From NCBI GenBank assembly GCA_014841595.1, contig JACYUE010000001.1:1290996-1354995 (forward strand): a DNA stretch of 64,000 nt. The letters are read 5' to 3'. The stretch comes from Oxalobacteraceae sp. CFBP 8761. GTDB taxonomy: Bacteria > Pseudomonadota > Gammaproteobacteria > Burkholderiales > Burkholderiaceae_D. The notes under the pieces were generated by a model. The model made no database searches, had not been told where the DNA came from, and worked only from the letters and a program-made list of their open reading frames with translations. Within the stretch, counting starts at the first letter, position 1. Each line of letters begins with the position of its first letter. A program made the translations under genes and the position numbers. Positions 40,619-49,927 of the stretch are shown in pieces.

Positions 40619-42037
40619 ATGAAACGACTTCGCGCCACCATTCTTTGCCTTCTCTTTCCCCTTGTCGCCGCAAGCACCTGCCAGGCAGGCGAGCCGGTCG
40701 TGGTTCCCGCTGCCGAATTCCAGGCCTTGCTCTCGGCCTATGCGCTGGTAAAAACCCGGTACGTCGAAGCGCCGGACGACAAGAAGCTGCTCGAAGGGGC
40801 GATCGCCGGCATGCTCGCCTCGCTCGACCCGCACTCGGGCTTTCTGGACAAGGACGAACTCGATGCCCTCCGCAAGGACGAGGCTGGCGAGTACACCGGC
40901 ATCGGCATCAGTGTCGACTTCGCTGCCGCCGACATGGTGGTCACGGCGGTCACCGCAGACTCGCCGGCGTACCTGGCCGGCATCGAGCCGGGCGATACGA
41001 TCGCCTCGATCGACGGCGCAACGATCTCGGGCATGCGCTTGCCCGACATTGCGCGGCGCATGCGCGGCGTGCCCGGCAGCGCGCTGGACATCGCGTACCG
41101 GCGGGGCGGCAGCGGCTCCGTTCGTACCGCCAGGCTGCACCGGGCGGCGTTACTGGCGCAGACCGTCACGACACGTGCAATGCCAAACGGCGTCGCGTGG
41201 ATCCAGGTATCGGCATTCGAAGGGCGCACCGCGCAGGACCTGGTTGCGGCCTTGAAAACGCTCGATGCAAGCGGGGCGCCGCGCGGCATCGTGCTCGACG
41301 TGCGCAATGATCCGGGCGGCCTGGTGTCGGCCGCGGTCGGCGTGGCCGGGGCATTCCTGCCGCCAGGGACGCCGTTATTTTCGGCGCGCGGGCGTGCCAC
41401 CGCTGCTGATCCTGCTGCCGAAGCCGCTGCCGCTGCCGAAGCCACCGTCACGGTCGATGCGCGGTTCTACCGGCGGCCAGGCGAGCCGGACGTACTGGCC
41501 GACCTGCCCCCTTGGGCGCGAACGGTGCCGCTGGCGGTGCTGGTCAACGGTGCGTCGGCCTCGGCCGCCGAATTGCTGGCCGGCGCATTGCAGGATCACC
41601 GCCGCGCCACCGTGCTTGGTTCGCGCACGTTCGGCAAGGGCTCGATCCAGAGCATCTTTCCGCTGACCGGTGACAGTGCCGTCAAGATCACGGTGGCGCG
41701 CTACTTCACGCCAAACGGCCACGAAATCCAGGCGCGCGGGATCACGCCGGACGTGATCGTGGCGCCGGATCCCGCTCGTAACGATGCGCTGGGACTGGCA
41801 TTGCGCGAGGAAGATCTGGCGCAGCATCTCGCCGCGATCCTGCCTGCACAGGATGACGCATTGCCCACGACACGCGCCGGGGTGGAAAGCACGCGCATGT
41901 TCGGCACGCGTGACGACAAGGCGCTGGCGGCCGCCGTCAGCTTGCTGGGGCCGGGGCAGGCATCCCGTGCCGACAGCGTGCTGGGCGCACTGTCCCCAAG
42001 CCTGAAGCAACTTGGTGCAGCACTGAAACGATGGTGA
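40619..42037 (+). CDS. S41 family C-terminal processing peptidase
   Basis: 472 residues with a Sec signal peptide (~1-22). LASLDPHSGFLDKDE is the CTP N-terminal signature. A PDZ domain spans ~90-165 (GEYTGIGISVDF, LAGIEPGDTIASIDG). The catalytic Ser is in NGASASAAELLAGAL (~residue 310) and the Lys in GSRTFGKGSIQSIF (~340). It is periplasmic and cleaves proteins from their C-termini. The role is housekeeping or stress-related. No adjacent substrate gene is evident. Confidence 0.92.
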   Translation: MKRLRATILCLLFPLVAASTCQAGEPVVVPAAEFQALLSAYALVKTRYVEAPDDKKLLEGAIAGMLASLDPHSGFLDKDELDALRKDEAGEYTGIGISVDFAAADMVVTAVTADSPAYLAGIEPGDTIASIDGATISGMRLPDIARRMRGVPGSALDIAYRRGGSGSVRTARLHRAALLAQTVTTRAMPNGVAWIQVSAFEGRTAQDLVAALKTLDASGAPRGIVLDVRNDPGGLVSAAVGVAGAFLPPGTPLFSARGRATAADPAAEAAAAAEATVTVDARFYRRPGEPDVLADLPPWARTVPLAVLVNGASASAAELLAGALQDHRRATVLGSRTFGKGSIQSIFPLTGDSAVKITVARYFTPNGHEIQARGITPDVIVAPDPARNDALGLALREEDLAQHLAAILPAQDDALPTTRAGVESTRMFGTRDDKALAAAVSLLGPGQASRADSVLGALSPSLKQLGAALKRW

Positions 42038-42126
42038 CGCGCCGGGTAAGTTTCGGTAAAGCAGCACGACAGCCAACTGGCGTGCGCCTATATTCGTGAT
42101 CATCCTTTTCTGACCATGGGTGTCGT

Positions 42127-42729
42127 ATGCCAATTCAAACCACGTTCTCGCGCTTGCCTTGCTGGCTGCGCACCTGCCTGCTGTCACTGGCTCTGGCCAC
42201 GGCCGGCGCCGGCACGGCGCATGGCGTACCACTGACCGATCTGCGCGCCGAAGATCTGCTGCCAATGGCGGGCGACCTGAAACAGTCGCTCGGCCTGAGT
42301 CCCAACCAGCAAACCCTGTGGAACAAGGCCGAAGGGGCGTCACGCACGATCCTGCGCGATCGCTCCCGGCGCCGCGCCGCGCTGCAGGAATGGGCCAGGA
42401 CCCTGCTGGCCAGCCCGGACGCCGACCTGCGCAAGCTCGACGCAGCCACCGACGCCGAAAGCGCGACAGCGAACGCGGAGGACCGGCAACTGCGCGCGCG
42501 GTGGCTCGACGTGAACGATGGCTTGGACGATCACCAGCGCCGTCAGGTTGCCAGCCGACTCGGTGAGCAGTTGCTGCGCGTGGTGCCTGACGGCAGCCAG
42601 CGCAGTGGCGCGCCGGCTGGACCGCGTGACGAGCAGAACCGACGCGGCGGGCCTGGCAACGGGCGTAGCCCCGGTGCCGGTCAGGGACCGGGTGGGCCGG
42701 GCGGCGCTTCTCTGAACTTCGGCGGCTGA
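42127..42729 (+). CDS. Exported Spy/CpxP-like small protein with Gly/Pro-rich tail
   Basis: 200 residues with signal peptide ~1-33. The middle part is helical and charged (DLKQSLGLSPNQQTLWNKAE, then HQRRQVASRLGEQLL), which resembles the LTXXQ/Spy-CpxP fold in which LSPNQ starts a helix. The last ~45 residues are Gly/Pro/Arg-rich and probably disordered. Possibly a periplasmic chaperone or stress sensor; family membership is weakly supported. It follows the protease by 89 bases on the same strand. Confidence 0.6.
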   Translation: MPIQTTFSRLPCWLRTCLLSLALATAGAGTAHGVPLTDLRAEDLLPMAGDLKQSLGLSPNQQTLWNKAEGASRTILRDRSRRRAALQEWARTLLASPDADLRKLDAATDAESATANAEDRQLRARWLDVNDGLDDHQRRQVASRLGEQLLRVVPDGSQRSGAPAGPRDEQNRRGGPGNGRSPGAGQGPGGPGGASLNFGG

Positions 42730-42743
42730 CCGACAGCGTGCAC

Positions 42744-42764
42744 GCGATCATCTGCGATGATCGC
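42744..42764. terminator. 8-bp inverted repeat between convergent genes
   Basis: GCGATCAT (42744-42751) and ATGATCGC (42757-42764) flank a five-base loop in the gap between the small exported protein and nicB-cyt. There is no T run on either side, so function is uncertain. Confidence 0.35.
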
Positions 42765-42839
42765 GGCGTTATCCGGCCTGCGACGACGGCGGTGCCGGCA
42801 CCAGCAGAGAGCAGCCTTTGTGCGCGCGGACCTGGTCTC

Positions 42840-45734
42840 TCAGTGCGCTGTGCGCAGCCGCGCTGACGCCACGTCTTTTTCCAGGTTGCTCCAGGCGGGC
42901 TTGTCCCCGGCGAACGTGCTGCGCACATAGACCAGCAAATCGGCCACCTGCTTGTCGCTCATGCTGTCGGCAAAGCCCGGCATATAGCCCAGATCGGCGT
43001 TGGCGGGTTGCTGGATGCCGTTCAGGATCACGTGGATCAAATTGTCGGGCTTGTCGCTATGGACGCTGGTGTTGACTTTCAGTGACGGGCGCACGCCGAA
43101 CAGGGTCGGGCCGCTGTTCTCCATATGGCACGCAGCGCAGGCGCCATGGAACAGGCGCTTGCCATTGGCCATGCCAACCGTCTGCAGAGGGTTGACCGCC
43201 GCAGCCGGCGGCATGGCCAACGGCGCAGCCGGTTCTGGCGCAATGGCGGCACCGGCCTGGTCATTCAACGACGCCAGATAATGCGCCATCGCCCGCACAT
43301 CGTCACTCGGCAACTGTGCCAGTTCCGCCACCACCGGCGCCATCGGGCCGGCGGCAATCCCGTGCCGTGCGGAGAAACCCGTGCGCAGATAGGTAAACAA
43401 CTCATCCTCGGTCCACGCTGTCGGTGCTTTCGAATTGCCCGTCAATGACGGTGCTTCCCAGCCATCGACCACACCGCCGGTCAGGTGATGCAGGCCTTTC
43501 TTTTCCGCGCCCATGGCGTTGCGGGGCGAGTGGCAGGCGCTGCAATGTCCGGCCCCTTCGACGAGATACGCGCCGCGGTTCCACAGCGTCGAGCGATCCG
43601 GGTCCGGCTGGAATACCTCGGGCTTGTGAAACAGCGCATTCCACCCCGCCAGCAATGGCCGCATATTGAACGGAAAACGCAGGCTCGACGCCGGTACATG
43701 TTGCTCAACCGGTGTTTGCACCATCAGGTACGCATACAGCGACTGCATGTCCGCGTCGCTCATCTTCGCGTAAGCGGTGTACGGAAACGCCGGATACAGG
43801 TTGCGCCCGTCGCGGTGGATGCCTTCGCGCATGGCGCGCTCGAAGGCCGCAAACGACCAGTTGCCGATGCCGGTTTTTTCGTCTGGCGTGATGTTGGTGG
43901 TGTAGATCGTCCCGAAGGGGGTGTCGAGCGCATGGCCGCCCGCATTGGTCACGCCGCCGCCCGGGGCCGTGTGGCATACGACGCAGTCGCCGGCCAGCGC
44001 CACCAGGCGGCCGCGCTCGATCGTCGCGGTCGAATACAAGTCCGGTGACGGCGGGGCGACCGGCGCGATCGCCGCACGCCATGGCATCGCCAGCGTCAGC
44101 GTGGTGCCGATCGCGGCGAGCGCGCCACCGATCCAGCCTGCTGTTTTGAGGCGGCGCCAGGCGGTCGGTGTCTGCTGCGCGGTCAGCGCCTGCTTGACCT
44201 GCGCACCCGAGAATGGCGCACTGCGCAGGCGCACGCCGGTTGCATCATGGATCGCATTGGCCACCGCGGCTGCCGCCGGCAGCGCGAATGCGCCACCGGC
44301 CTTGAGCTGCACATCCTTCGACTGCAGCCCGGCCGGTGGGCCGATCACGTCAACGGCCGAGGTGATCGGCCGGACCACGATCTGCGTTGCCGGGCCCGGG
44401 CTGCCCGACGCCCAGTCATCAAACCCCGTGCCCGGCGTAATCAGGTGCGACACGGCCAGCCTGGCCTGCGTGTCTGGCGCGCCGGCGCCGAGCGCCGCCT
44501 GCGCACCGTCAAGCGCGGGCATACCTTGCAGATCGTGGCCGGCGATAGCGCGTGTCACGCTCAACTCGCCCGATGCCGGGTCGTATTCGACGTCCGCCAC
44601 CCAGGCCGACCAACTCTGCACCGGTTGCCCCGCTTCGTGCTCGATCGTCGTGGCGTAGCCGAAGCCGCGCCCGCGCAGCACGCCGCTCGTGCCAGCCCGG
44701 CTGGCAACCTCACCCGTGGTGCGTGCCTGCCAGTGCGCCGCCTGTGCGACCGACCGGATCAAGCGCGCGCCGCGTGGATCGTCCACGTGTGCGAGCCGGT
44801 ACGCCACCGGGTCCTGGCCCGCCTGGTTGGCGAGCTCGTCGACGAACGACTCCTGCGCGAACGTCACTGCGGCTGGCGCGATGTCGTCGCCCGTGCCGAT
44901 GCGCCTGACCTCGACCGCAGGCCAGTCATACGGCGGCGCCAGCGTCTCTGCCGGCGTGTGACTGACGTCGCCAAGATCATGGGCGCGTCCGGTCAGCAGC
45001 CAGGCCAGCGGCGGCGTGGCCGCCGGCTGGTCGACGTCGAGGCGGTAGTGGTGCAGCCCGTTGCTGTCGACCCGTGCGCCCGCATGCAGCAGTGTGGTGC
45101 GCGGCGTTGTCGCACCGGCTTCCAGCGTCAAAGAGACTGCGCAACCCAGCTCGAGGCAGAGCAGGGCGGCGACGCCTGCTGCATCGATGGCCGCGCGCGC
45201 TTCGCCATCCGATTGCGCCGCGCGCACCGCCTGTACGGCGATCCGTCCGGGCGCGACGCGCAGCAGGTCGGCCAGTTCACGGGCCACCGCGCCCGCGGCA
45301 AAAGGCAGGTCGATCTGCATGCCTTCAGGGACCGGCGTGGCCTGCACCGTCACGGCGCCGGGCGCGCCATCCGGCATGCCGGGCTGCCAGCGATACGACG
45401 ATGCCAGCGTGTCGGCTGCATCCGCATTCGGATCAATCGCGCCGCGTCCGAACAGTCGCCTGGGCAGCGCCACGCGCGGCAGCCTGGCGTCGTTCGCGTG
45501 ATTGTCCGATCCTGCGCTCCAGGCGCAGCGCACCAGCGGCCGCGCCGCGCGCGCTGCGCCGTCCGACGTGGCAATGACAGCCACCAACTGCTTGAGGACG
45601 ACCACCTGCTGCACGCCGGACTGGCCCAGCGCGCGCGTCGTATCGATCCGTTGCAGGCGCGCGCCGCAATACCGCTCGCCGTTCCAGGCCAGTGCTGGCG
45701 GAAGTACCAGCCGTGCGTACAGGGGAGGTGTCAT
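42840..45734 (-). CDS. Nicotinate dehydrogenase subunit: decayed Mo-binding domain fused to triheme cytochrome c
   Basis: 964 residues from ATG 45734 (TGATG junction with nicA). Residues ~1-520 are a shortened relative of the intact Mo subunit at 49928 (shared FVDELANQAGQDPVAYRLAH, QSWSAWVADVEYDP, AAVANAIHDATGVRLR). The N-terminal Moco region with GHVDLGTG is absent, the GCYGRN loop is gone, and the catalytic GAGE is KAGG (478-481). A membrane helix (~531-551) leads to three c-type heme motifs: CVVCH (584-588), CSACH (731-735), CAACH (866-870). The cytochrome part should be periplasmic and pass electrons to the respiratory chain. In P. putida NicB one chain holds both an active Mo domain and the cytochromes. 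Confidence 0.88.
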   Translation of the reverse strand: MTPPLYARLVLPPALAWNGERYCGARLQRIDTTRALGQSGVQQVVVLKQLVAVIATSDGAARAARPLVRCAWSAGSDNHANDARLPRVALPRRLFGRGAIDPNADAADTLASSYRWQPGMPDGAPGAVTVQATPVPEGMQIDLPFAAGAVARELADLLRVAPGRIAVQAVRAAQSDGEARAAIDAAGVAALLCLELGCAVSLTLEAGATTPRTTLLHAGARVDSNGLHHYRLDVDQPAATPPLAWLLTGRAHDLGDVSHTPAETLAPPYDWPAVEVRRIGTGDDIAPAAVTFAQESFVDELANQAGQDPVAYRLAHVDDPRGARLIRSVAQAAHWQARTTGEVASRAGTSGVLRGRGFGYATTIEHEAGQPVQSWSAWVADVEYDPASGELSVTRAIAGHDLQGMPALDGAQAALGAGAPDTQARLAVSHLITPGTGFDDWASGSPGPATQIVVRPITSAVDVIGPPAGLQSKDVQLKAGGAFALPAAAAVANAIHDATGVRLRSAPFSGAQVKQALTAQQTPTAWRRLKTAGWIGGALAAIGTTLTLAMPWRAAIAPVAPPSPDLYSTATIERGRLVALAGDCVVCHTAPGGGVTNAGGHALDTPFGTIYTTNITPDEKTGIGNWSFAAFERAMREGIHRDGRNLYPAFPYTAYAKMSDADMQSLYAYLMVQTPVEQHVPASSLRFPFNMRPLLAGWNALFHKPEVFQPDPDRSTLWNRGAYLVEGAGHCSACHSPRNAMGAEKKGLHHLTGGVVDGWEAPSLTGNSKAPTAWTEDELFTYLRTGFSARHGIAAGPMAPVVAELAQLPSDDVRAMAHYLASLNDQAGAAIAPEPAAPLAMPPAAAVNPLQTVGMANGKRLFHGACAACHMENSGPTLFGVRPSLKVNTSVHSDKPDNLIHVILNGIQQPANADLGYMPGFADSMSDKQVADLLVYVRSTFAGDKPAWSNLEKDVASARLRTAH

Positions 45735-46225
45735 CAGGCGACGTCTCCACGCGTCAGCTCCACCGCGCGCAGTGCGCAGCGCATGATCTCGACATGGGTG
45801 CCGCAGCGGCACAGATTGAAATCGAGCTCGTTGCGGATCTGCTGTTCGGTCGGCGCCGGGCAGCGCAGCAACAGCGCCTTGAGCGTCATGATCATGCCGT
45901 TCATGCAGTAGCCGCACTGCGCACCCTGTTCATCGATGAAGGCCTGCTGCACGGGGTCGAGCGTGCCGTCGCGTTCCAGGCCGTCGAGCGTGATGACTGC
46001 GCGCCGGGCCACACCGGCCAGCGGAATCACGCACGAGCGCGCGGCCACGCCGTCGATGAGCACCGTGCAGGCGCCGCATTCGCCCAGGCCGCAGCCGAAC
46101 TTGGGACCGTTCAGGCACAGATCGTTGCGCAGAACATTCAGCAGGGGCGCGTCGCCCGCGATGTCGAGGCTGACGGGTTGACCGTTGACGTAAAAAGCGA
46201 TGGGGACCGTGGTGTGCATGTTCAT
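45734..46225 (-). CDS. nicA: Nicotinate dehydrogenase [2Fe-2S] subunit NicA
   Basis: 163 residues. Two [2Fe-2S] cluster sets of the molybdenum-hydroxylase small subunit are visible: plant-type FGCGLGECGACTVLIDG with the earlier LRNDLCLNGPK region, and the helical set GAQCGYCMNGMIM plus FNLCRCGTHVEIM. It shuttles electrons from the Mo centre to the cytochrome subunit during hydroxylation of nicotinate at C6. It heads the minus-strand nicA-nicB-cyt operon and is divergent from nicE across a 369-base control region. Confidence 0.93.
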   Translation of the reverse strand: MNMHTTVPIAFYVNGQPVSLDIAGDAPLLNVLRNDLCLNGPKFGCGLGECGACTVLIDGVAARSCVIPLAGVARRAVITLDGLERDGTLDPVQQAFIDEQGAQCGYCMNGMIMTLKALLLRCPAPTEQQIRNELDFNLCRCGTHVEIMRCALRAVELTRGDVA

Positions 46226-46345
46226 GGATATGCTGCGACAACAGTTTCAGAGATTAACCCAGCCTGGGTAGTTCAGCCTGAAAAGCGTGCGGCCAACCGC
46301 TCTCATGGCGATCGGGCAAGCCTTGAATCAGGATGCTCAAATCGA

Positions 46346-46353
46346 GTGTACAC
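46346..46353 (-). promoter_or_regulatory. Candidate NicR operator 1 (nicA side)
   Basis: Palindrome GTGTACAC. Read on the minus strand it is CGTGTACACT, identical over ten bases to the site before nicC at 54210-54219. Confidence 0.5.
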
Positions 46354-46533
46354 GATGGAAAATTTCACGACAATGTGAAATTTTATGGCCCCTGCGGATT
46401 GCCGCCTGGTGGTGCGTTATGACAGCTCCTGCGCGCGTTTTCGGTGCTGCGCTGCACCCGTAACGGGATTTTTACATGACAGGAAGACGCTGAAAAAAAG
46501 CTTGTTGCAAAACGGCTGAAACTGGTTAACTAT

Positions 46534-46552
46534 AGTGTATGCGCTATAAATT
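46534..46552. promoter_or_regulatory. Candidate NicR operator 2 (nicE side)
   Basis: AGTGTATGCGCTATAAATT. The GTGTA core with an adjoining AT block resembles the sites before nicC and the porin, and it lies 43 bases before the nicE start. Confidence 0.4.
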
Positions 46553-46594
46553 ATGCGGCTTCGCAAGCGCCATCGACCATCAAGGAGAGCAGCA

Positions 46595-47350
46595 ATGCAG
46601 CAACGTCTTTATCGTATCGGGCAAATCGTCCCAAGTTCCAACACCACCATGGAAACCGAAATCCCGGCGATGCTGACGGCGCGCCAGGCAATCCGGCCCG
46701 AGCGGTTCACGTTCCACTCCAGCCGTATGCGGATGAAGAAAGTGGTGAAGGAGGAACTGGCCGCCATGGACGCCGAATCCGACCGCTGCGCTGTCGAGCT
46801 GAGCGACGCCCGCGTCGATGTACTGGGCTATGCCTGCCTGGTCGCGATCATGGCCATGGGCCACGGCTACCACCGCGTATCGCAAGAGCGCCTGGCGGGT
46901 TTGACGGTTGCCAACGGCGCCCGTGCGCCCGTGGTGACCAGCGCCGGTGCCCTGATCGATGCCCTGGCCGTCATCGGCGCCAAAAAGATCGTCGTCGTCG
47001 CGCCCTACATGAAGCCGCTGACCGAACTGGTGGTCGATTACATCCGCAACGAGGGCTATGACGTGCTCGACTATCGGGCCCTCGAGATCCCCGATAACCT
47101 CGACGTTGCGCGCCACGACCCGGCCAACCTGCCGGCGATCGTCGCGCAGATGGACACCAGCGGCGTCGATGCGATCGTGCTGTCGGCCTGTGTGCAGATG
47201 CCGTCGCTGCCGGTCATCGCGCAGGTCGAGGCCATGACCGGCAAGCCGGTGATCACGGCGGCGGTGGCCACCACCTACGCCATGCTCAAGCGCCTGGATC
47301 TGGACCGCATCGTGCCGGGCGCCGGCGCCTTGCTCTCCGGCGCCTATTAA
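46595..47350 (+). CDS. nicE: Maleate cis-trans isomerase NicE
   Basis: 251 residues from ATG 46595, preceded by AAGGAGAG at good spacing. Asp/Glu racemase superfamily: IGQIVPSSNTTMETEIP is the N-terminal signature of maleate isomerases. The two catalytic Cys are Cys81 (LGYACLVAIM) and Cys198 (LSACVQMPSLP). It converts maleate to fumarate, the last step of nicotinate breakdown before the TCA cycle. First gene of the plus-strand nicE-D-X-F-B operon. Confidence 0.95.
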   Translation: MQQRLYRIGQIVPSSNTTMETEIPAMLTARQAIRPERFTFHSSRMRMKKVVKEELAAMDAESDRCAVELSDARVDVLGYACLVAIMAMGHGYHRVSQERLAGLTVANGARAPVVTSAGALIDALAVIGAKKIVVVAPYMKPLTELVVDYIRNEGYDVLDYRALEIPDNLDVARHDPANLPAIVAQMDTSGVDAIVLSACVQMPSLPVIAQVEAMTGKPVITAAVATTYAMLKRLDLDRIVPGAGALLSGAY

Positions 47351-47360
47351 GGAGATGGCC

Positions 47361-48185
47361 ATGACCAGCACCTTCCGGTACGGCGCCAACATCCACGCCA
47401 ACGGCATCCGCCAGCACTATCTGCGTTACGGCGGCCAGGAGGGCGAGCGCGCCAGCCGCGACGCCGTCATCATCGTGCCGGGCATTACCAGCCCGGCGAT
47501 CACCTGGGGCTTCATCGGCGAGCGCTTCGGCCAGCAGTTCGACACCTATGTGCTGGACGTGCGCGGGCGTGGCCTGTCGTCGGCTTCCGATACGCTCGAC
47601 TACAGCCTTGATGCGCAAGCGCAGGACGTCATCGCGTTTGCCGAAGCGCTGGGCCTGGACCGGTATGCGGTGGTCGGTCATTCGATGGGTGGCCGCATCG
47701 GCATCCGCGCCGCGCGGGCACAGCCGCGTAGCCTCACCCGCCTGGTGATCGTCGACCCACCGGTATCCGGCCCGGGCCGGCGCGCTTATCCATCCAAGCT
47801 GCCGTGGTACGTCGATTCGATGCGCCTGGCGCGCGAAGGCTGCTCGGCCGAGCAGATGCGCGACTTCTGCCCGACCTGGACCGACGACCAGCTGCGCCTG
47901 CGCGCCGAGTGGCTGCACACCTGCAACGAGCGCGCCGTAATCGAGAGCTTCAAGGGCTTTCACAGCGACGACATCCACCAGGACCTGCCGTCGCTGGCAC
48001 TGCCCACGATGCTGATGGTGGCCTCGCGCGGCGACGTGCTGCTGCCGGCCGATATCGCCGAATTCAATACGCTGGTACCGCACCTGGCCGTCTCCCGTGT
48101 CGAGAATGCGGGGCACATGATCCCGTGGGATAACGAAGAAGGTTTCTACGCGGCGTTTGGCGACTTCCTTGGCGCCCGCCTGTGA
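47361..48185 (+). CDS. nicD: N-formylmaleamate deformylase NicD
   Basis: 274 residues from ATG 47361. The ATG at 47355 abuts the AAGGAG site and is less likely. Alpha/beta hydrolase: VPGITSPAITWG, LDVRGRGLSS, nucleophile Ser108 in VVGHSMGGRIGI, C-terminal His in ENAGHMIPWDN. It hydrolyses N-formylmaleamate to maleamate and formate. Ten bases after nicE and 30 before nicX, so within one operon. Confidence 0.95.
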   Translation: MTSTFRYGANIHANGIRQHYLRYGGQEGERASRDAVIIVPGITSPAITWGFIGERFGQQFDTYVLDVRGRGLSSASDTLDYSLDAQAQDVIAFAEALGLDRYAVVGHSMGGRIGIRAARAQPRSLTRLVIVDPPVSGPGRRAYPSKLPWYVDSMRLAREGCSAEQMRDFCPTWTDDQLRLRAEWLHTCNERAVIESFKGFHSDDIHQDLPSLALPTMLMVASRGDVLLPADIAEFNTLVPHLAVSRVENAGHMIPWDNEEGFYAAFGDFLGARL

Positions 48186-48215
48186 CGCCGCGCCCGATCA
48201 TTACTGGAGAACGTT

Positions 48216-49283
48216 ATGGCCGTCAGTGACCACGACTTGATTCAAGCCTGGAAACAGGTCTTCACGCTGTCGAAGCTCGAGCCGGGACAGATCGTCACCG
48301 TCCTCACCAGCACCAGCACGCACCCGCAGACGCTGTCGACGGCGCTCGTCGCCGTTGGCCTGATGGGCGCCACCGCCAACCGGCTCGATCTGCCGCCGGT
48401 AAATGGCGAAAAGGCGCTCAGCCGCGATTCGCTGGCCTTTCTTGGCACCACGCCGCTGACCGGCAACCGGGCGGCGATTGCCGCGCTCAAGGAGAGCGAT
48501 CTGGTGCTGGATCTGATGACGCTGCTGTTCTCGCCCGAGCAGCACGAGATCCTGGCGGCTGGCACCAAAATTCTGCTGGCAGTCGAGCCGCCCGAGGTGC
48601 TGGTGCGCATGGTGCCAACCCTTGATGACAAGGCCCGCGTGGCGCAGGCCGCGCAGCGCCTCGACGGCGCGCGCGAGATGCACATCACGTCCGCTGCCGG
48701 CACCGATCTGCGCTGTCAGCTGGGCGAATTCCCGGTCATCCAGGAGTACGGCTTCGTCGATGCGCCCGGCCGCTGGGACCACTGGCCAAGCGGCTTCGTG
48801 CTCACGTGGCCGAACGAGCGCCAGACCGAGGGCACCCTGGTGATCGACCGCGGCGACATCCTGCTGCCGATGAAGCGCTACGTCCAGGAGCCGATCCGTG
48901 TCCGCGTGACGCAGGGTTTCGTGACCGCGATCGACGGCGGCCTGGATGCAGAGCTGCTCAGCGAGTACATGGCTTCGTTTAACGATCCGGAAGCGTATGC
49001 GATGTCGCACATCGGCTGGGGCCTGCAGCCACGGGCGCAGTGGACTACGCTGGCGATGTACGACCGCGAGGCGACCATCGGCATGGATGCGCGCGCGTTC
49101 GAAGGCAACTTCCTGTTTTCGTTCGGGCCGAACAACGAGGCGGGCGGTTCGCGCACGACGGCCTGCCATATCGATATTCCACTGCGCCGCTGCACGGTGG
49201 CCATCGACGGCGAACCGGTGGTCCGCGACGGCAAGGTACTCGATGGCTTCGTGTATGGCAGCGCCGATTGCTCAGGAGAATGA
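48216..49283 (+). CDS. nicX: 2,5-dihydroxypyridine 5,6-dioxygenase NicX
   Basis: 355 residues. Extradiol-type Fe(II) dioxygenase of the leucine aminopeptidase M29-related fold. The metal ligands fall at His265 (AMSHIGWGL), His318 and Asp320 (TACHIDIPL), matching the positions I recall for the P. putida enzyme. It opens the pyridine ring of 2,5-dihydroxypyridine to N-formylmaleamate. AGGAG near its 3' end is the ribosome-binding site for nicF. Confidence 0.96.
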   Translation: MAVSDHDLIQAWKQVFTLSKLEPGQIVTVLTSTSTHPQTLSTALVAVGLMGATANRLDLPPVNGEKALSRDSLAFLGTTPLTGNRAAIAALKESDLVLDLMTLLFSPEQHEILAAGTKILLAVEPPEVLVRMVPTLDDKARVAQAAQRLDGAREMHITSAAGTDLRCQLGEFPVIQEYGFVDAPGRWDHWPSGFVLTWPNERQTEGTLVIDRGDILLPMKRYVQEPIRVRVTQGFVTAIDGGLDAELLSEYMASFNDPEAYAMSHIGWGLQPRAQWTTLAMYDREATIGMDARAFEGNFLFSFGPNNEAGGSRTTACHIDIPLRRCTVAIDGEPVVRDGKVLDGFVYGSADCSGE

Positions 49284-49285
49284 GC

Positions 49286-49903
49286 ATGCACCACGAAGCC
49301 GCAACCTACGAGCGCCAGGGCTTTGGCCAGACGCTCGACATGACGCCGCCCTACGGTCTGCTGATCGTCGATTTCGTCAACAGCTTCGCCGATCCGCAGC
49401 AGTTCGGCGGCGGCAATATCGGCCCAGCGATCGCGCGCACCACAACGCTGCTGGCGCACGCCCGCAGCCAGGGCTGGCCGGTGGCGCACAGCCGCATCGT
49501 GTTTGCCGACGATGACGCCGACTGCAATATTTTCGGCCTGAAGGTGCCGGGCATGGTCACGCTCAAGGAAGATTCGCCCGGCAGCGCGATCGTGCCGCAA
49601 CTGGCGCCGCGCCAAGGAGAACTGGTGGTGCGCAAGACGGTGCCGTCGGCGTTCTTCGGCACGTCGCTCGCGCCGTGGCTGACCCAGCACGGCGTGCAGA
49701 CGCTGCTGGTGGCCGGCGCCGTCACCAGCGGCTGCGTGCGCGCCAGCGTCGTCGATGCAATGTCGTGGGGCTTCCGACCGCTGGTGGTGGCCGATTGCGT
49801 GGGTGACCGCGCCATCGCGCCGCATGATGCGAGCCTGTTCGACATGGCGCAGAAATACGCGACCGTGGCGCCGCTCGATGAAGCGCTGGCCCTGCTGCGG
49901 TAA
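49286..49903 (+). CDS. nicF: Maleamate amidohydrolase NicF
   Basis: 205 residues from ATG 49286, seven bases after AGGAG; ATG 49280 overlaps the nicX stop but sits too close to that site. Isochorismatase-like cysteine hydrolase with the triad Asp29 (LLIVDFVNSF), Lys117 (VVRKTVPSAF) and Cys150 (GAVTSGCVRAS). It deamidates maleamate to maleate plus ammonia, and so supplies the nitrogen released from nicotinate. Confidence 0.95.
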   Translation: MHHEAATYERQGFGQTLDMTPPYGLLIVDFVNSFADPQQFGGGNIGPAIARTTTLLAHARSQGWPVAHSRIVFADDDADCNIFGLKVPGMVTLKEDSPGSAIVPQLAPRQGELVVRKTVPSAFFGTSLAPWLTQHGVQTLLVAGAVTSGCVRASVVDAMSWGFRPLVVADCVGDRAIAPHDASLFDMAQKYATVAPLDEALALLR

Positions 49904-49927
49904 CTGACAAGCAGGCCGGCGCACCCC

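Larger units (their letters stand above)
46226..46594. promoter_or_regulatory. 369-base divergent control region between nicA and nicE
   Basis: No coding sequence is supported here. It is more AT-rich than its flanks and contains two candidate NicR operator sites (46346-46353 and 46534-46552). An AAGGAG Shine-Dalgarno lies at 46582-46587 before nicE. Promoters for both directions should lie here, but no -35/-10 pair is convincing. Confidence 0.6.

Noticed and set aside
44247..45911. A 554-residue plus-strand frame opposite nicB-cyt and nicA
   Set aside because: It is Arg-rich shadow translation opposite genes with CxxCH and [2Fe-2S] motifs.
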